34,125 bases of DNA, taken from the NCBI GenBank assembly GCA_937922155.1, contig CAKZVL010000163.1:1-34125 (forward strand). Reading direction: 5' to 3'. Of this stretch, positions 26,961 through 34,125 are shown piece by piece. This DNA is from an uncultured Paracoccaceae bacterium (GTDB lineage: Bacteria; Pseudomonadota; Alphaproteobacteria; Rhodobacterales; Rhodobacteraceae). A program made the translations under genes and the position numbers. Position 1 is the first letter of the stretch. Every line of letters begins with the position of its first letter. Below the pieces are notes generated by a model that was given only the letters and a program-made list of their open reading frames with translations, searched no databases and was not told the origin of the DNA.

Positions 26961-26988
26961 CGCCTTGATGGGTAGTGACATCAAGGCG
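26961..26988. repeat. Hairpin downstream of the 525-residue gene
   Basis: CGCCTTGATG (26961-26970) and CATCAAGGCG (26979-26988), a perfect 10-base stem with an 8-base loop, 38 bases beyond the stop at 27026. It may end transcription of that gene, but no T-run follows on the minus strand. Confidence 0.4.
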
Positions 26989-27025
26989 ACGGGCAAAATG
27001 CGAATAGCGGCCCGCGCCAGTTCCC

Positions 27026-28603
27026 TTAGTCAGTCCTTTGCGGCTCTTCCGCGCCCAACACACATTGGCGCACGCCAAGCTCATTCTTGGTACAGTTTCC
27101 GCCTAGGGATTCCCCCTGCCGAACCTGCCCACCTCGGCGAACAACCGGGACGTTTCCATTTTGGGCCAAGGCCGCTTGGTTTTGGGTTGGATTGTCCGGC
27201 AGGCTCCGCAGCAAATCGACAATCTCACCATGCATCATGCCTGTGCCCGTCGCCGTCATCGCTGCCGTCGAAATGGCAGAGGCTTGTTGCCGCGATGTAA
27301 CCTCACCATCGACGATCCCTCGCAGGATTGCATTTTCAAACGGATGCCACCGATCCGGCGTAGCCAAATACTGCCGCGCTTGACTGACGTGACGTGGATC
27401 GCGCGGCGGCCTTTCTGGCAATTCCTGCAACATCACCATGATTTCTGGCGCATAGACCGCATCAATATCAAAATAGTTCGGGCGCTCTGACTGATACTGC
27501 AAGCGTTCGCTCCTTATCGCCTCAAGTACCTTCGTTTCGTGGTCTTCCCAGCGGAGCACATCGCGCAAATAGTACGTGGCAAGGTTCTTGCGGCGTTGTT
27601 CTGGCGAAAGCTCTGGTTGGGCGCCAAGAATGGCCAGCGCATCGGCAGAAATTTCATCCACATGACCATATTCGTCAAAAACGTCGAACCACGTTGTAAA
27701 CTTAAATTCAGCTACCATTGTCAAAAACCGCGCATCAATGGGCGACACCTGCGTCCCGGATCGCAACATCTGATAAGCTTTGTAAGCCGGTGACGGTTCT
27801 GGCAATGCTGTACTTAACTGGCCTTCCTGTCGTGTGACGAACCCGGTGGCAGGTGTCACGCGCGGATCAGGCTCCGTCATGGCCGCGTTCAATCCTTGTA
27901 TATCTATTTCACGAATGATCGCCGCGACAGAAGCGTCGCTCGCGTTCGTCAGTATATCAAACGACACTTGGCCACCCATGGATGCACCAAAGCTGCGATA
28001 ATTGACCGGCATGTCAGTCCGCGTCGCCATCGTGGTGTTCTTTTGTGCGGCTTCGGTAAATGTAATCCCATAGAGACGGGCAAAGTCATTAGACCCCCAA
28101 CCACCAGAACCACCATTGATCCCCGACATCGCACTGATGTTGCCGGCAATTGCCGTGATCATCGACCCCTGCAATGACTTCATATCGCGATCAGAACGGG
28201 CATTGACTGCCACGAGAACTTTTTCGCTTCCACGCGAATACGTCATCGCCGCGCCAAGGCGGCCAGATTTCGCTGATTCAAAACGGGCAAGACGGGTGTT
28301 GGTTGTATCAATTACGACCATGCTGTTGCGATACGTCGCATTGGTCAATTCTTCCCCATCTGTTGTCTTGTAAGGTGACCCAAACCAACCTTCTGGATGC
28401 ACAGGCAAAAATTGCGCAACGTCCACATCCTTTGGTTTCGCCGATGGCGTAAAATCACTTACAACCTTGTCCAGTATCGACCCCATCAGCCCTGCACCAT
28501 CCTCACCGGCATCAGCCGTTTTCGTGCTAGCCTGAAACATCGTGAGGCCAAAAATTCCGCCTACGGCAACAACAAGAAAAACGATCGGGACGATATAGCG
28601 CAT
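27026..28603 (-). CDS. Membrane-anchored protein of unknown function, 525 residues
   Basis: I do not recognise a family. The N-terminus RYIVPIVFLVVAVGGIFGLTM is one membrane helix with no evident cleavage site, so the rest should face the periplasm. The next part (residues 25-250) is rich in S, T, N and D; a glycine-rich run GINGGSGGWGSNDF lies near 165. From about 280 the composition changes to a helical, charged region (LSPEQRRKNLATYYLRDVLR, then WEDHETKVLEAIRSERLQYQ) that continues to a Q- and N-rich tail with two late cysteines (GGNCTKNELGVRQC). No catalytic signature stands out. The gene stands alone, with a 537-base upstream region that holds a CtrA-type site and the GTGTAC element copy B. 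Confidence 0.7.
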   Translation of the reverse strand: MRYIVPIVFLVVAVGGIFGLTMFQASTKTADAGEDGAGLMGSILDKVVSDFTPSAKPKDVDVAQFLPVHPEGWFGSPYKTTDGEELTNATYRNSMVVIDTTNTRLARFESAKSGRLGAAMTYSRGSEKVLVAVNARSDRDMKSLQGSMITAIAGNISAMSGINGGSGGWGSNDFARLYGITFTEAAQKNTTMATRTDMPVNYRSFGASMGGQVSFDILTNASDASVAAIIREIDIQGLNAAMTEPDPRVTPATGFVTRQEGQLSTALPEPSPAYKAYQMLRSGTQVSPIDARFLTMVAEFKFTTWFDVFDEYGHVDEISADALAILGAQPELSPEQRRKNLATYYLRDVLRWEDHETKVLEAIRSERLQYQSERPNYFDIDAVYAPEIMVMLQELPERPPRDPRHVSQARQYLATPDRWHPFENAILRGIVDGEVTSRQQASAISTAAMTATGTGMMHGEIVDLLRSLPDNPTQNQAALAQNGNVPVVRRGGQVRQGESLGGNCTKNELGVRQCVLGAEEPQRTD

Positions 28604-28829
28604 TTGGAAAATTCCTATGTTTTAGCCAATAAAAAACACACTGCAGCTCGTTCTGGGCGAAACATTGACACGGGTAGGGCAAATTGGTGTGGAAACGTTA
28701 TCCCAATACCGAAAATGCGTTTGGTTCCGAATTGACATGCACCTGCCCCACTTCTGGCGGCGGCTTTGCTGATGGCCTTGGGCGCTTGCGCGTCACCTGC
28801 GGCTGTATCCACCCGCGCAGACATGGCCA

Positions 28830-28845
28830 TTAACCCGATTTTAAC
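28830..28845. promoter_or_regulatory. CtrA-type site TTAA-N7-TTAAC
   Basis: TTAA at 28830-28833, seven bases (CCCGATT), TTAA at 28841-28844, then C. This matches the full CtrA consensus known from alphaproteobacteria. It is 227 bases upstream of the 525-residue gene and about 300 upstream of the channel gene. TTAA-rich sequence alone can mimic it. Confidence 0.45.
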
Positions 28846-28912
28846 CACATCCGCCTGATTTGCGATGCAAGGCAACCGAACGGTGGGTTAATCGGCCAAA
28901 TTCGAAATTTCC

Positions 28913-28962
28913 GTGTACAGGTTGTGTACGCGCTGTGTACAGGCTGTGATCCGCGATTTTCC
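28913..28962. promoter_or_regulatory. GTGTAC direct-repeat element, copy B
   Basis: GTGTAC at 28913, 28924 and 28935 and GTGATC at 28946, an exact 11-base period, followed by GATTTTCC at 28955-28962 and TATAAA at 28964. Copy A near 2619 has two GTGTAC units, GTGACT in phase and the same 9-base step to GATTTTCC. Presumably it is a binding site array for one regulator. Confidence 0.55.
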
Positions 28963-28974
28963 TTATAAACAAGG

Positions 28975-29000
28975 GCGCTAACCCTGTTTTCCGTTAGCGC
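28975..29000. repeat. Inverted repeat next to element B
   Basis: GCGCTAAC (28975-28982) and GTTAGCGC (28993-29000), a perfect 8-base pair of arms with a 10-base loop, directly after the TATAAA. It could be an operator or an early transcript hairpin. Confidence 0.4.
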
Positions 29001-29140
29001 GGGTCCGACGTACACCAAACCGCCCTGCACCGCGCAGCTTTGGCGGACGCCACATCTAATTTCGTACCAACTGCCCCCACCCTCTTGCGCTGCAAGCAAG
29101 CTGTCACATATCAAACGCAGGATTGCGAAAAGGGTCAGTC

Positions 29141-29914
29141 ATGCGCGCACAAGTTACAAATTTGATTGAATCAACTTGGGTGCGCAATGGCATCCTCGCG
29201 GTGATCGTCTTCAACGCGATCATCTTGGGATTGGAAACCTCCAAACCCATCATGGCCGCCGCTGGCCCCTTGATCCTGTTTCTTGATTATCTCTGCCTTG
29301 CAATCTTTGTGGTTGAACTGCTGGCAAAGCTCTTTGCCTACAGGCTATCGTTCTTCAGGAATGGCTGGAACGTCTTTGACTTTATCATCGTTGGCATCTC
29401 ACTTTTGCCCGGCTCAGGCGGGCTGTCGGTTCTGCGGGCCTTGCGCATTTTGCGACTGCTGCGGGTCATCTCCGTCGCGCCCTCGTTGCGCCGCGTCGTC
29501 GAAGGGTTCATCACTGCCCTGCCCGGCATGGGGTCGGTCTTCGTGCTGATGGGAATGATGTTCTATATCGGCGGCGTCATGGCCACGAAACTGTTCAGCG
29601 AAAGCTTTCCAGAATGGTTCGGCACGCTTGGCGCGTCCGTCTATTCCTTGTTTCAAATCATGACATTAGAAAGCTGGTCGATGGGCATCGTGCGCCCCGT
29701 GATGGAGGTATATCCCTATGCATGGGCCTTCTTTGTGCCTTTCATCCTCGTGACAACATTCGCCGTTGTGAACCTGCTCGTCGGTCTTATCGTGAACTCC
29801 ATGCAAGATGCGCATCACGCCGAAGACAACGCCGCCACAGACGCCTATCGCGATGATGTCATGGCCAAGCTGAACGCAATCGAACAGCGGTTAAATGACG
29901 CCACCAAACCCTAG
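29141..29914 (+). CDS. Voltage-gated sodium channel of the NaChBac type
   Basis: A 257-residue six-helix channel subunit that would assemble as a tetramer in the inner membrane. S1 starts near 15; S4 is at 97-118 with arginines at 99, 102, 105 and 108 in SVLRALRILRLLRVI, the voltage sensor. The pore loop has the sodium-selectivity filter TLESWSM at 175-181, identical to that of well-studied bacterial channels, then S6 FVPFILVTTFAVVNLLVGLI, and a C-terminal coiled coil from about 223. I choose ATG 29141 (MRAQVTNLIES) over TTG 29123. Roseobacters are known to carry such channels, thought to help sodium signalling or motility, though the role here is not shown. It stands alone, with folK ending 12 bases beyond on the other strand. 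Confidence 0.93.
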   Translation: MRAQVTNLIESTWVRNGILAVIVFNAIILGLETSKPIMAAAGPLILFLDYLCLAIFVVELLAKLFAYRLSFFRNGWNVFDFIIVGISLLPGSGGLSVLRALRILRLLRVISVAPSLRRVVEGFITALPGMGSVFVLMGMMFYIGGVMATKLFSESFPEWFGTLGASVYSLFQIMTLESWSMGIVRPVMEVYPYAWAFFVPFILVTTFAVVNLLVGLIVNSMQDAHHAEDNAATDAYRDDVMAKLNAIEQRLNDATKP

Positions 29915-29926
29915 GGCTTGGTCTCC

Positions 29927-30517
29927 TCACCGCAAAGGCACGACGCTCGCCACATCGTCTGGCGCGCAGCGTTCCAACATCTGAACCACTGACAGACCCA
30001 ATACAGGATGCACCCAATCGGGGGCGACGTCCGCCATTGGCACCAGCACAAAGGCGCGATCTTGGATGCGCGGATGGGGCAAGATCAATTGATCCGGCGC
30101 CACCTCTGTCTGGGCCTGAGTATCCAGATCATGCCACGCGCGCCAAACCTTCGCGTCCGGCAAAATGCTGGTGCCGCAGGCCAATAGATCAAGGTCCAAA
30201 ACGCGCGGCCCCCAACGCTGGCGCCGTTCGCGACCTGCCTGCGCCTCAATATCGTGAAGGACGGCCATAACAGCGGTTGGCGATCTATCCGTGTGCAGCG
30301 CAAAGACACCATTAACAAAGTCAGGCCCCGCCCCAGCTGGGAAAGCAGGGGTCGCATAAAACCGGCTGGCCACAACATCCACACCCAATGATGTTTGCAG
30401 AAAATGCGCGGCTCTACGAACAGATTCCCTTGGGTCACCCCAATTTGACGGTACGTTACTTCCTACTGAAATCAGCGTGATATGGCCTTTGTCCACCACT
30501 TGCTGGGCTTGTCTCAC
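29927..30517 (-). CDS. folK: 2-amino-4-hydroxy-6-hydroxymethyldihydropteridine pyrophosphokinase
   Basis: Transfers pyrophosphate from ATP to the pterin in folate synthesis; cytoplasmic. The 196-residue protein opens with ITLISVGSNVPSNWGDPRES, continues with VVASRFYATPAFPAGAGPDF and carries the HPPK signature RRQRWGPRVLDLDLLACG near residues 96-113 with the two metal-binding aspartates, then LILPHPRIQDRAFVLVPMAD near 140. The start appears to be GTG 30517; another GTG about seven codons in is possible. A 101-base AT-rich region separates it from the divergent NYN gene. No other folate gene is adjacent. Confidence 0.92.
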   Translation of the reverse strand: MRQAQQVVDKGHITLISVGSNVPSNWGDPRESVRRAAHFLQTSLGVDVVASRFYATPAFPAGAGPDFVNGVFALHTDRSPTAVMAVLHDIEAQAGRERRQRWGPRVLDLDLLACGTSILPDAKVWRAWHDLDTQAQTEVAPDQLILPHPRIQDRAFVLVPMADVAPDWVHPVLGLSVVQMLERCAPDDVASVVPLR

Positions 30518-30618
30518 TTTTTAATACGCCTTAATATATCGGTATCGTCTTGGACTTATATTATATTACAAATCCACTCACGGACACCTGCAAGACGACG
30601 ACCGAAGGGACTGAAATA

Positions 30619-31212
30619 ATGTTTTATCGTGATGAGCGTCTTGCGCTCTTCATTGATGGATCAAACCTCTACGCGGCTGGTAAGGCGCTTGGTTTTGACA
30701 TCGATTACAAACTGCTGCGAACCGAATTCATGCGCCGCGGCAAGCTTCTGCGGGCTTTCTACTACACCGCCCTGCTGGAAAACGACGAATACTCACCCAT
30801 CCGCCCCTTGGTGGACTGGCTGAACTACAACGGGTTCACCATGGTCACCAAACCGGCCAAGGAATACACCGACAGTATGGGCCGCCGGAAGGTCAAAGGA
30901 AACATGGACATCGAATTGGCAGTCAATGCGATGGAACTGGCACCGCATGTTGATCATGTGGTCCTCTTTTCAGGTGATGGGGATTTCCGCCCGCTGGTCG
31001 AAAGCCTGCAACGTCAGGGGGTTCGGGTGTCTGTCGTTTCAACGATCCGCAGCCAACCGCCTATGATTGCAGACGAATTGCGTCGCCAATGCGATAATTT
31101 CATTGAGCTGGACGAACTGCGCGACGTAGTGGGACGCCCACCGCGTGATCCGATGCCTGAACAGGCGGAAACGGCTGATGCAGAACCTGCCGATCCAGAA
31201 ATGGTCAAGTAA
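30619..31212 (+). CDS. NYN/PIN-like domain protein (LabA/DUF88 family)
   Basis: A 197-residue protein of the NYN superfamily, which share a PIN-type nuclease fold. The acidic residues expected to hold metal are present: Asp13 in ALFIDGSNLY, Asp97 in KGNMDIELAV, and Asp120 and Asp122 in LFSGDGDFRPLVESL. Members are likely RNases acting on structured or ribosome-linked RNA, but the substrate is unknown. The acidic tail after residue 172 (PMPEQAETADAEPADPEM) is probably disordered. ATG 30619 (MFYRDERLALFIDG) fits the domain edge; the in-frame extension to 30550 is not family-like. It is divergent from folK and followed by a hairpin. Confidence 0.88.
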   Translation: MFYRDERLALFIDGSNLYAAGKALGFDIDYKLLRTEFMRRGKLLRAFYYTALLENDEYSPIRPLVDWLNYNGFTMVTKPAKEYTDSMGRRKVKGNMDIELAVNAMELAPHVDHVVLFSGDGDFRPLVESLQRQGVRVSVVSTIRSQPPMIADELRRQCDNFIELDELRDVVGRPPRDPMPEQAETADAEPADPEMVK

Positions 31213-31227
31213 GAGCGATGGATAAGC

Positions 31228-31270
31228 TGGCTGCGAGTTCTACGACACACAAACGATGAACCCGCAGCCA
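31228..31270 (+). terminator. Hairpin after the NYN gene
   Basis: TGGCTGCGAGTTC (31228-31240) pairs with GAACCCGCAGCCA (31258-31270) with one mismatch and a 17-base loop, 16 bases past the stop. No T-run follows. The rest of the region to 31458 shows only a small imperfect hairpin (AGGGGA 31373, TCCCCT 31393) and the GGAG site before ispH. Confidence 0.4.
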
Positions 31271-31458
31271 ACAAAAATGTCTTGCGACATGAACTTCAAA
31301 GTGACCCCTGAAAGCCAGTTGATATCATCTTTGTAGCGCTCCTTTTCGTAGCGGCAACTACAGGCTATTGTGAGGGGAATGGTCGCAAATTCTCCCCTAA
31401 ACCTTTACCTGTAAGGCACAAAGCAATACCCCTATAACGGAATTGCCGGAGTATACGA

Positions 31459-32409
31459 ATGACGATGCCCCCTTTGACTCTTTACCTTGCAGCCCCGCGT
31501 GGATTTTGCGCGGGCGTGGATCGCGCGATCAAAATCGTGGAAATGGCATTGGAAAAATGGGGCGCGCCAGTCTTCGTGCGCCATGAAATCGTACACAACA
31601 AATTCGTGGTCGATGACCTGCGCGACAAGGGCGCGGTGTTTGTCGAAGAACTGGACGAATGCCCCGATGATCGCCCTGTGATCTTTTCCGCCCACGGTGT
31701 GCCCAAAGCCGTGCCCGCCGCCGCCGCCAAGCGTGAGATGGTCTTTGTTGACGCCACCTGCCCACTTGTCAGCAAGGTCCACATCGAGGCACAACGCCAT
31801 CACGACAACGGCCTGCAAATGATCATGATCGGTCACGAAGGCCACCCCGAAACCGTTGGCACCATGGGCCAATTACCCGAAGGCGAAGTGCTGCTGGTCG
31901 AAACAGTTGCCGACGTTGCAACTGTCACGCCGCGCGATCCGGCCAAGCTCGCCTTTGTTACACAAACCACGCTGTCTGTAGATGACACAAGCGACATCGT
32001 TGCGGCATTGCAGGCGCGCTTCCCTGCCATCGTCGGCCCGCACAAAGAAGACATCTGCTATGCCACCACCAACCGCCAAGAAGCGGTCAAGGCCATGGCG
32101 CCAAAGTGCGACGCGATGCTTGTGGTCGGCGCGCCCAATTCGTCGAACTCAAAGCGGCTGGTCGAGGTTGGATCAAAGGCGGGTTGCAACTATTCGCAGC
32201 TGGTCCAACGGGCAACCGACATCGACTGGCGCGCCTTGGATGGGATCGCCAGCATGGGGATCACGGCTGGGGCCTCGGCCCCGGAAGTGTTGATTAACGA
32301 AGTGATTGACGCCTTCAAGCATCGCTATAACGTCACTGTAGAAGTCGTTGAAACCGCAAAAGAAAACGTGGAATTCAAAGTGCCCCGCGTGTTGCGAGAA
32401 CCGGCCTAG
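31459..32409 (+). CDS. ispH: 4-hydroxy-3-methylbut-2-enyl diphosphate reductase
   Basis: Last step of the methylerythritol phosphate pathway, giving IPP and DMAPP through an iron-sulfur cluster. All three cluster cysteines are visible in the 316-residue protein: Cys17 in [13 protein letters not shown], Cys101 in [12 protein letters not shown] and Cys200 in [12 protein letters not shown]. The substrate-binding segments [14 protein letters not shown] near 41, [10 protein letters not shown] near 76, [10 protein letters not shown] near 125 and [11 protein letters not shown] near 220 are intact. RBS GGAG precedes ATG 31459. Its stop codon is in CTAG and overlaps the stop of the convergent hydroxylase gene by four bases. 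Confidence 0.96.
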   Translation: MTMPPLTLYLAAPRGFCAGVDRAIKIVEMALEKWGAPVFVRHEIVHNKFVVDDLRDKGAVFVEELDECPDDRPVIFSAHGVPKAVPAAAAKREMVFVDATCPLVSKVHIEAQRHHDNGLQMIMIGHEGHPETVGTMGQLPEGEVLLVETVADVATVTPRDPAKLAFVTQTTLSVDDTSDIVAALQARFPAIVGPHKEDICYATTNRQEAVKAMAPKCDAMLVVGAPNSSNSKRLVEVGSKAGCNYSQLVQRATDIDWRALDGIASMGITAGASAPEVLINEVIDAFKHRYNVTVEVVETAKENVEFKVPRVLREPA

Positions 32410-33380
32410 GCCATCCGCTTGCGACGCTCTTTGATACGGGCGTCTGCGTCCTCTGTCCCGTCGTGAAACGACCCAAACAGCTTGTCCCACGGAATTTCAA
32501 GCGATCCATAATTGCATTCAAAATAGCGGTGATGCATCTGGTGGTGAAATGTCCCCAGCTTGAGGCGGTTTTTATCCTTCACCAACAGCCCTTCGAACCC
32601 CGCATGTGTCGTGGCCGCCGTTAGGGTGTAGTACTGCAGATGGAACAGAATATGCACCGGATGCGCCGCTACCACCCAATGGATCAGGACCGTACCAAGG
32701 TAGATCACATGCTCCACCGGGTGCATGGATAATCCCGACCAAGGCCCGACATTGATGTTGCGATGATGCAGGGCATGTACGTGTTTGTATAGGAACGGTA
32801 CATGCAGCAAACGGTGGATCCAATAGAAATAAAAGCTTTCCCAAACCGGGATCAGCAAGAACAATGCGACAAACCAAACCGGATGCGCCGCAAAGGTCAA
32901 AACCGGGGCATAGCCGTTGGCCATCGCCCAGAACATCAGAGCTTCATAAGCGGTCCAGATCGTGACACCGCTGGCCAACGTCCAAAACATATTGTCGCGG
33001 ATTTGCCCGCCCAAGGTGAACTGCTTTCCCGCCTTCATCAGCGGGCGCGGATCGAATTTCAGGCGCTGCCCTTGCTTGGAAAACGTATAGAAATAAAGGT
33101 GCAGTCCACCGGCAACAGCGGACATCAAGACGAGGTTGCGCAGATACATCTGGGCGATCCAGCCAAAGGCCAGCGTCTTGGTTTCCTCCAGCGGCGGCTG
33201 GAACCAGTAAAAGGAGATGAAGGCGATCCCGACGATGATCAGCTTTTCACTGATCAACAGCCAAGAATTCCAAACCCACGCCAGCATGTCCAAGGGGCGC
33301 AGCGGCCAGCGAAAAAACGGTGACACTTCGATCGGCACAGGCGGCGCGTGGTTCCACCCTTTGATTGGCTTGTCCGACAT
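32406..33380 (-). CDS. Sterol desaturase/fatty-acid hydroxylase family membrane protein
   Basis: A 324-residue integral membrane di-iron enzyme. The histidine clusters that bind the iron pair are HRLLH near 190, HVHALHHRN near 200 and HHQMHHRYF near 282, with further histidines at HPVEH. About five hydrophobic stretches are visible ([57 protein letters not shown] and others). Family members hydroxylate or desaturate sterols, fatty acids, carotenoids or related lipids; the substrate here cannot be told. RBS GGAGAA lies before ATG 33380. Its stop overlaps the ispH stop; with ispH an isoprenoid-type substrate is conceivable but unproven. Confidence 0.87.
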   Translation of the reverse strand: MSDKPIKGWNHAPPVPIEVSPFFRWPLRPLDMLAWVWNSWLLISEKLIIVGIAFISFYWFQPPLEETKTLAFGWIAQMYLRNLVLMSAVAGGLHLYFYTFSKQGQRLKFDPRPLMKAGKQFTLGGQIRDNMFWTLASGVTIWTAYEALMFWAMANGYAPVLTFAAHPVWFVALFLLIPVWESFYFYWIHRLLHVPFLYKHVHALHHRNINVGPWSGLSMHPVEHVIYLGTVLIHWVVAAHPVHILFHLQYYTLTAATTHAGFEGLLVKDKNRLKLGTFHHQMHHRYFECNYGSLEIPWDKLFGSFHDGTEDADARIKERRKRMA

Positions 33381-33496
33381 CAGCGCATTCTCCTAAGCTG
33401 ACGGTATGACAAGAGCCTTACAGATATTATCGCACTGATAAAGCAATAATGACCGCAGGCCTTTGCCAAACAGCCACAAGACGCTAGGTCAGTCCC

Positions 33497-33955
33497 ATGA
33501 CGGATTACATCAGCTTTGAAGGCCGGGTCGTGCCGATGGAATGGGGCGACAGCACCTACACAGTCCTCCCCTTGCCAGAAGATATCACACAAACCCTGCA
33601 AGCGGCCGGCGCCAAACGGGTGGAGGGAGAGATCAATGATCACCCCATCAACCTCGCGCTCACCAAAGCTCCAGTGATTGAGGGTACGTTCCTATGGGCC
33701 GGGAAAACCCTTTTGGCGGACTGCGGGATCGAACCGGGGGAATGGATAGAGGTGCGTTTACGCAAAGCAGATCCAAATATAGTCGAGACGCCAGACGATC
33801 TATTGCTCGCATTGCGCCAAAACAACGCCACTGACCTGTGGAATACCTTGACCCCGGGCAAGCAGAGAGGGCATCTGCATCAGATAAACACCGCCAAACG
33901 CGCAGCCACCCGGCAAGCACGCATCGCCAAACTGATCGACGATTTGAAAGCATGA
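33497..33955 (+). CDS. YdeI/OmdA-DUF1905 family protein
   Basis: A 152-residue cytoplasmic protein with two parts. The N-terminal 90 residues match DUF1905 (SFEGRVVPMEWGDSTYTVLP, then GEINDHPINLALT and EWIEVRLRKADP). The C-terminal part from about 100 matches the YdeI/OmpD-associated helix region (DDLLLALRQNNATDLWNTL, then HLHQINTAKRAATRQARIAK). Biochemical function is not known; E. coli YdeI is linked to stress tolerance. Its stop overlaps the next start (ATGA), so the two are probably co-transcribed. Confidence 0.85.
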   Translation: MTDYISFEGRVVPMEWGDSTYTVLPLPEDITQTLQAAGAKRVEGEINDHPINLALTKAPVIEGTFLWAGKTLLADCGIEPGEWIEVRLRKADPNIVETPDDLLLALRQNNATDLWNTLTPGKQRGHLHQINTAKRAATRQARIAKLIDDLKA

Positions 33956-34125
33956 TCCAAAGCATACCCCGCGCCCCACTGATCCTTGGCCTTGCTGGTC
34001 TGATCCCGTTCTTTTGGGGGGCGGCTACAGTCATTTGGCCTGAACTTGGGACTTGGGGCACACAGACCCTCGGGAACCGGTTTGTCGGACCTTATGTGCA
34101 GCTGTTTTATGGCGCTGTCATCCTG
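33952..34125 (+). CDS. DUF3429-like membrane protein, N-terminal fragment
   Basis: The 58 residues before the right edge are open. They read SIPRAPLILGLAGLIPFFWG, AATVIWPEL, and YVQLFYGAVIL, which match the start of DUF3429 small inner-membrane proteins (two membrane segments visible of the usual four or five). ATG 33952 overlaps the upstream stop (ATGA). Function unknown. Confidence 0.7.
   Translation, partial: MIQSIPRAPLILGLAGLIPFFWGAATVIWPELGTWGTQTLGNRFVGPYVQLFYGAVIL

Larger units (their letters stand above)
28604..29140. other. Long intergenic region between two divergent genes
   Basis: About 537 bases lie between the start of the 525-residue gene (minus) and the channel gene (plus). 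It holds a CtrA-type site, the GTGTAC element and a short inverted repeat, all listed separately. I see no convincing gene. A short plus-strand frame near 28755-28855 reads like a lipoprotein signal (LLAAALLMALGACASPA) but has no good start or ribosome site. Confidence 0.6.

Noticed and set aside
28737-28856. Short plus-strand frame with a lipoprotein-like signal (LLAAALLMALGACASPA)
   Set aside because: The frame opens after a TGA at 28733 with no ATG before the hydrophobic stretch and no ribosome site, and it ends after about 35 codons. It could be a decayed lipoprotein gene, but it cannot be supported.
30519-30618. Sigma-70 promoter TTGGAC with TATATT before the NYN gene
   Set aside because: The two boxes are only six bases apart; the region is AT-rich but no correctly spaced pair was found.
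31213-31458. tRNA or small RNA gene between the NYN gene and ispH
   Set aside because: The 13-base stem at 31228-31270 is not part of a cloverleaf and no T-loop consensus is present.

Overview
The window looks like chromosomal DNA of an alphaproteobacterium of the Rhodobacterales, most likely a marine Roseobacter-type organism. The evidence is protein character and gene content: a class II (B12-dependent) ribonucleotide reductase, a hisS-hisZ-hisG operon with short-form HisG plus HisZ, a DUF1489 protein, a VPLPA/PEP-CTERM-type surface protein, a bacterial voltage-gated sodium channel, and xanthine dehydrogenase genes beside a BMP-type nucleoside ABC transporter. I see no phage, plasmid, insertion sequence, CRISPR array, tRNA or rRNA.

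Layout. 1-10.6 kb is mostly housekeeping and mostly on the minus strand: partial nrdJ, a DUF1489 gene (+), a YHS-domain exported protein, hisG/hisZ/hisS overlapping by one to four bases, slyX (+), a lipoprotein and dnaE. At 10.6-12 kb there are a secreted GH5 glycosidase and a lone ArsR-type regulator. At 12.2-21.4 kb a seven-gene, plus-strand purine module runs xdhA-xdhB-xdhC, double-ATPase ABC protein, two permeases, BMP binding protein, ending in a clear terminator. In that module nucleosides or bases would be imported and hypoxanthine/xanthine oxidised, with XdhC serving the molybdenum cofactor. At 21.6-26.8 kb lie a terminator-flanked VPLPA-type surface protein with a candidate internal thioester, a DauA-like FAD amine/amino-acid dehydrogenase, a fumarylacetoacetase-fold hydrolase and a dimethylglycine/sarcosine-dehydrogenase-like protein. 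From 27 kb to the end: an unrecognised membrane-anchored 525-residue protein, a long regulatory-looking intergenic region, a NaChBac-type channel, folK, an NYN-domain protein, ispH, a sterol-desaturase-family hydroxylase, a YdeI/DUF1905 protein and the start of a DUF3429 membrane protein.

Two non-coding signals stand out. First, a family of four small hairpin repeats with a shared tail (CGGAGTATTTT, two bases, GCAAGATGATG) is confined to 11.98-18.25 kb. Two copies are read in frame inside xdhA and xdhB, adding about 20 residues to each enzyme subunit, and one directly precedes the first permease gene and may supply its ribosome-binding region. Second, two distant intergenic regions (about 2.62 kb and 28.91 kb) share GTGTAC direct repeats at an exact 11-base period followed at a fixed distance by GATTTTCC, which suggests a common DNA-binding factor. 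The second copy lies near a TTAA-N7-TTAA CtrA-type site. All calls come from reading sequence and remembered family features; no database search was run.
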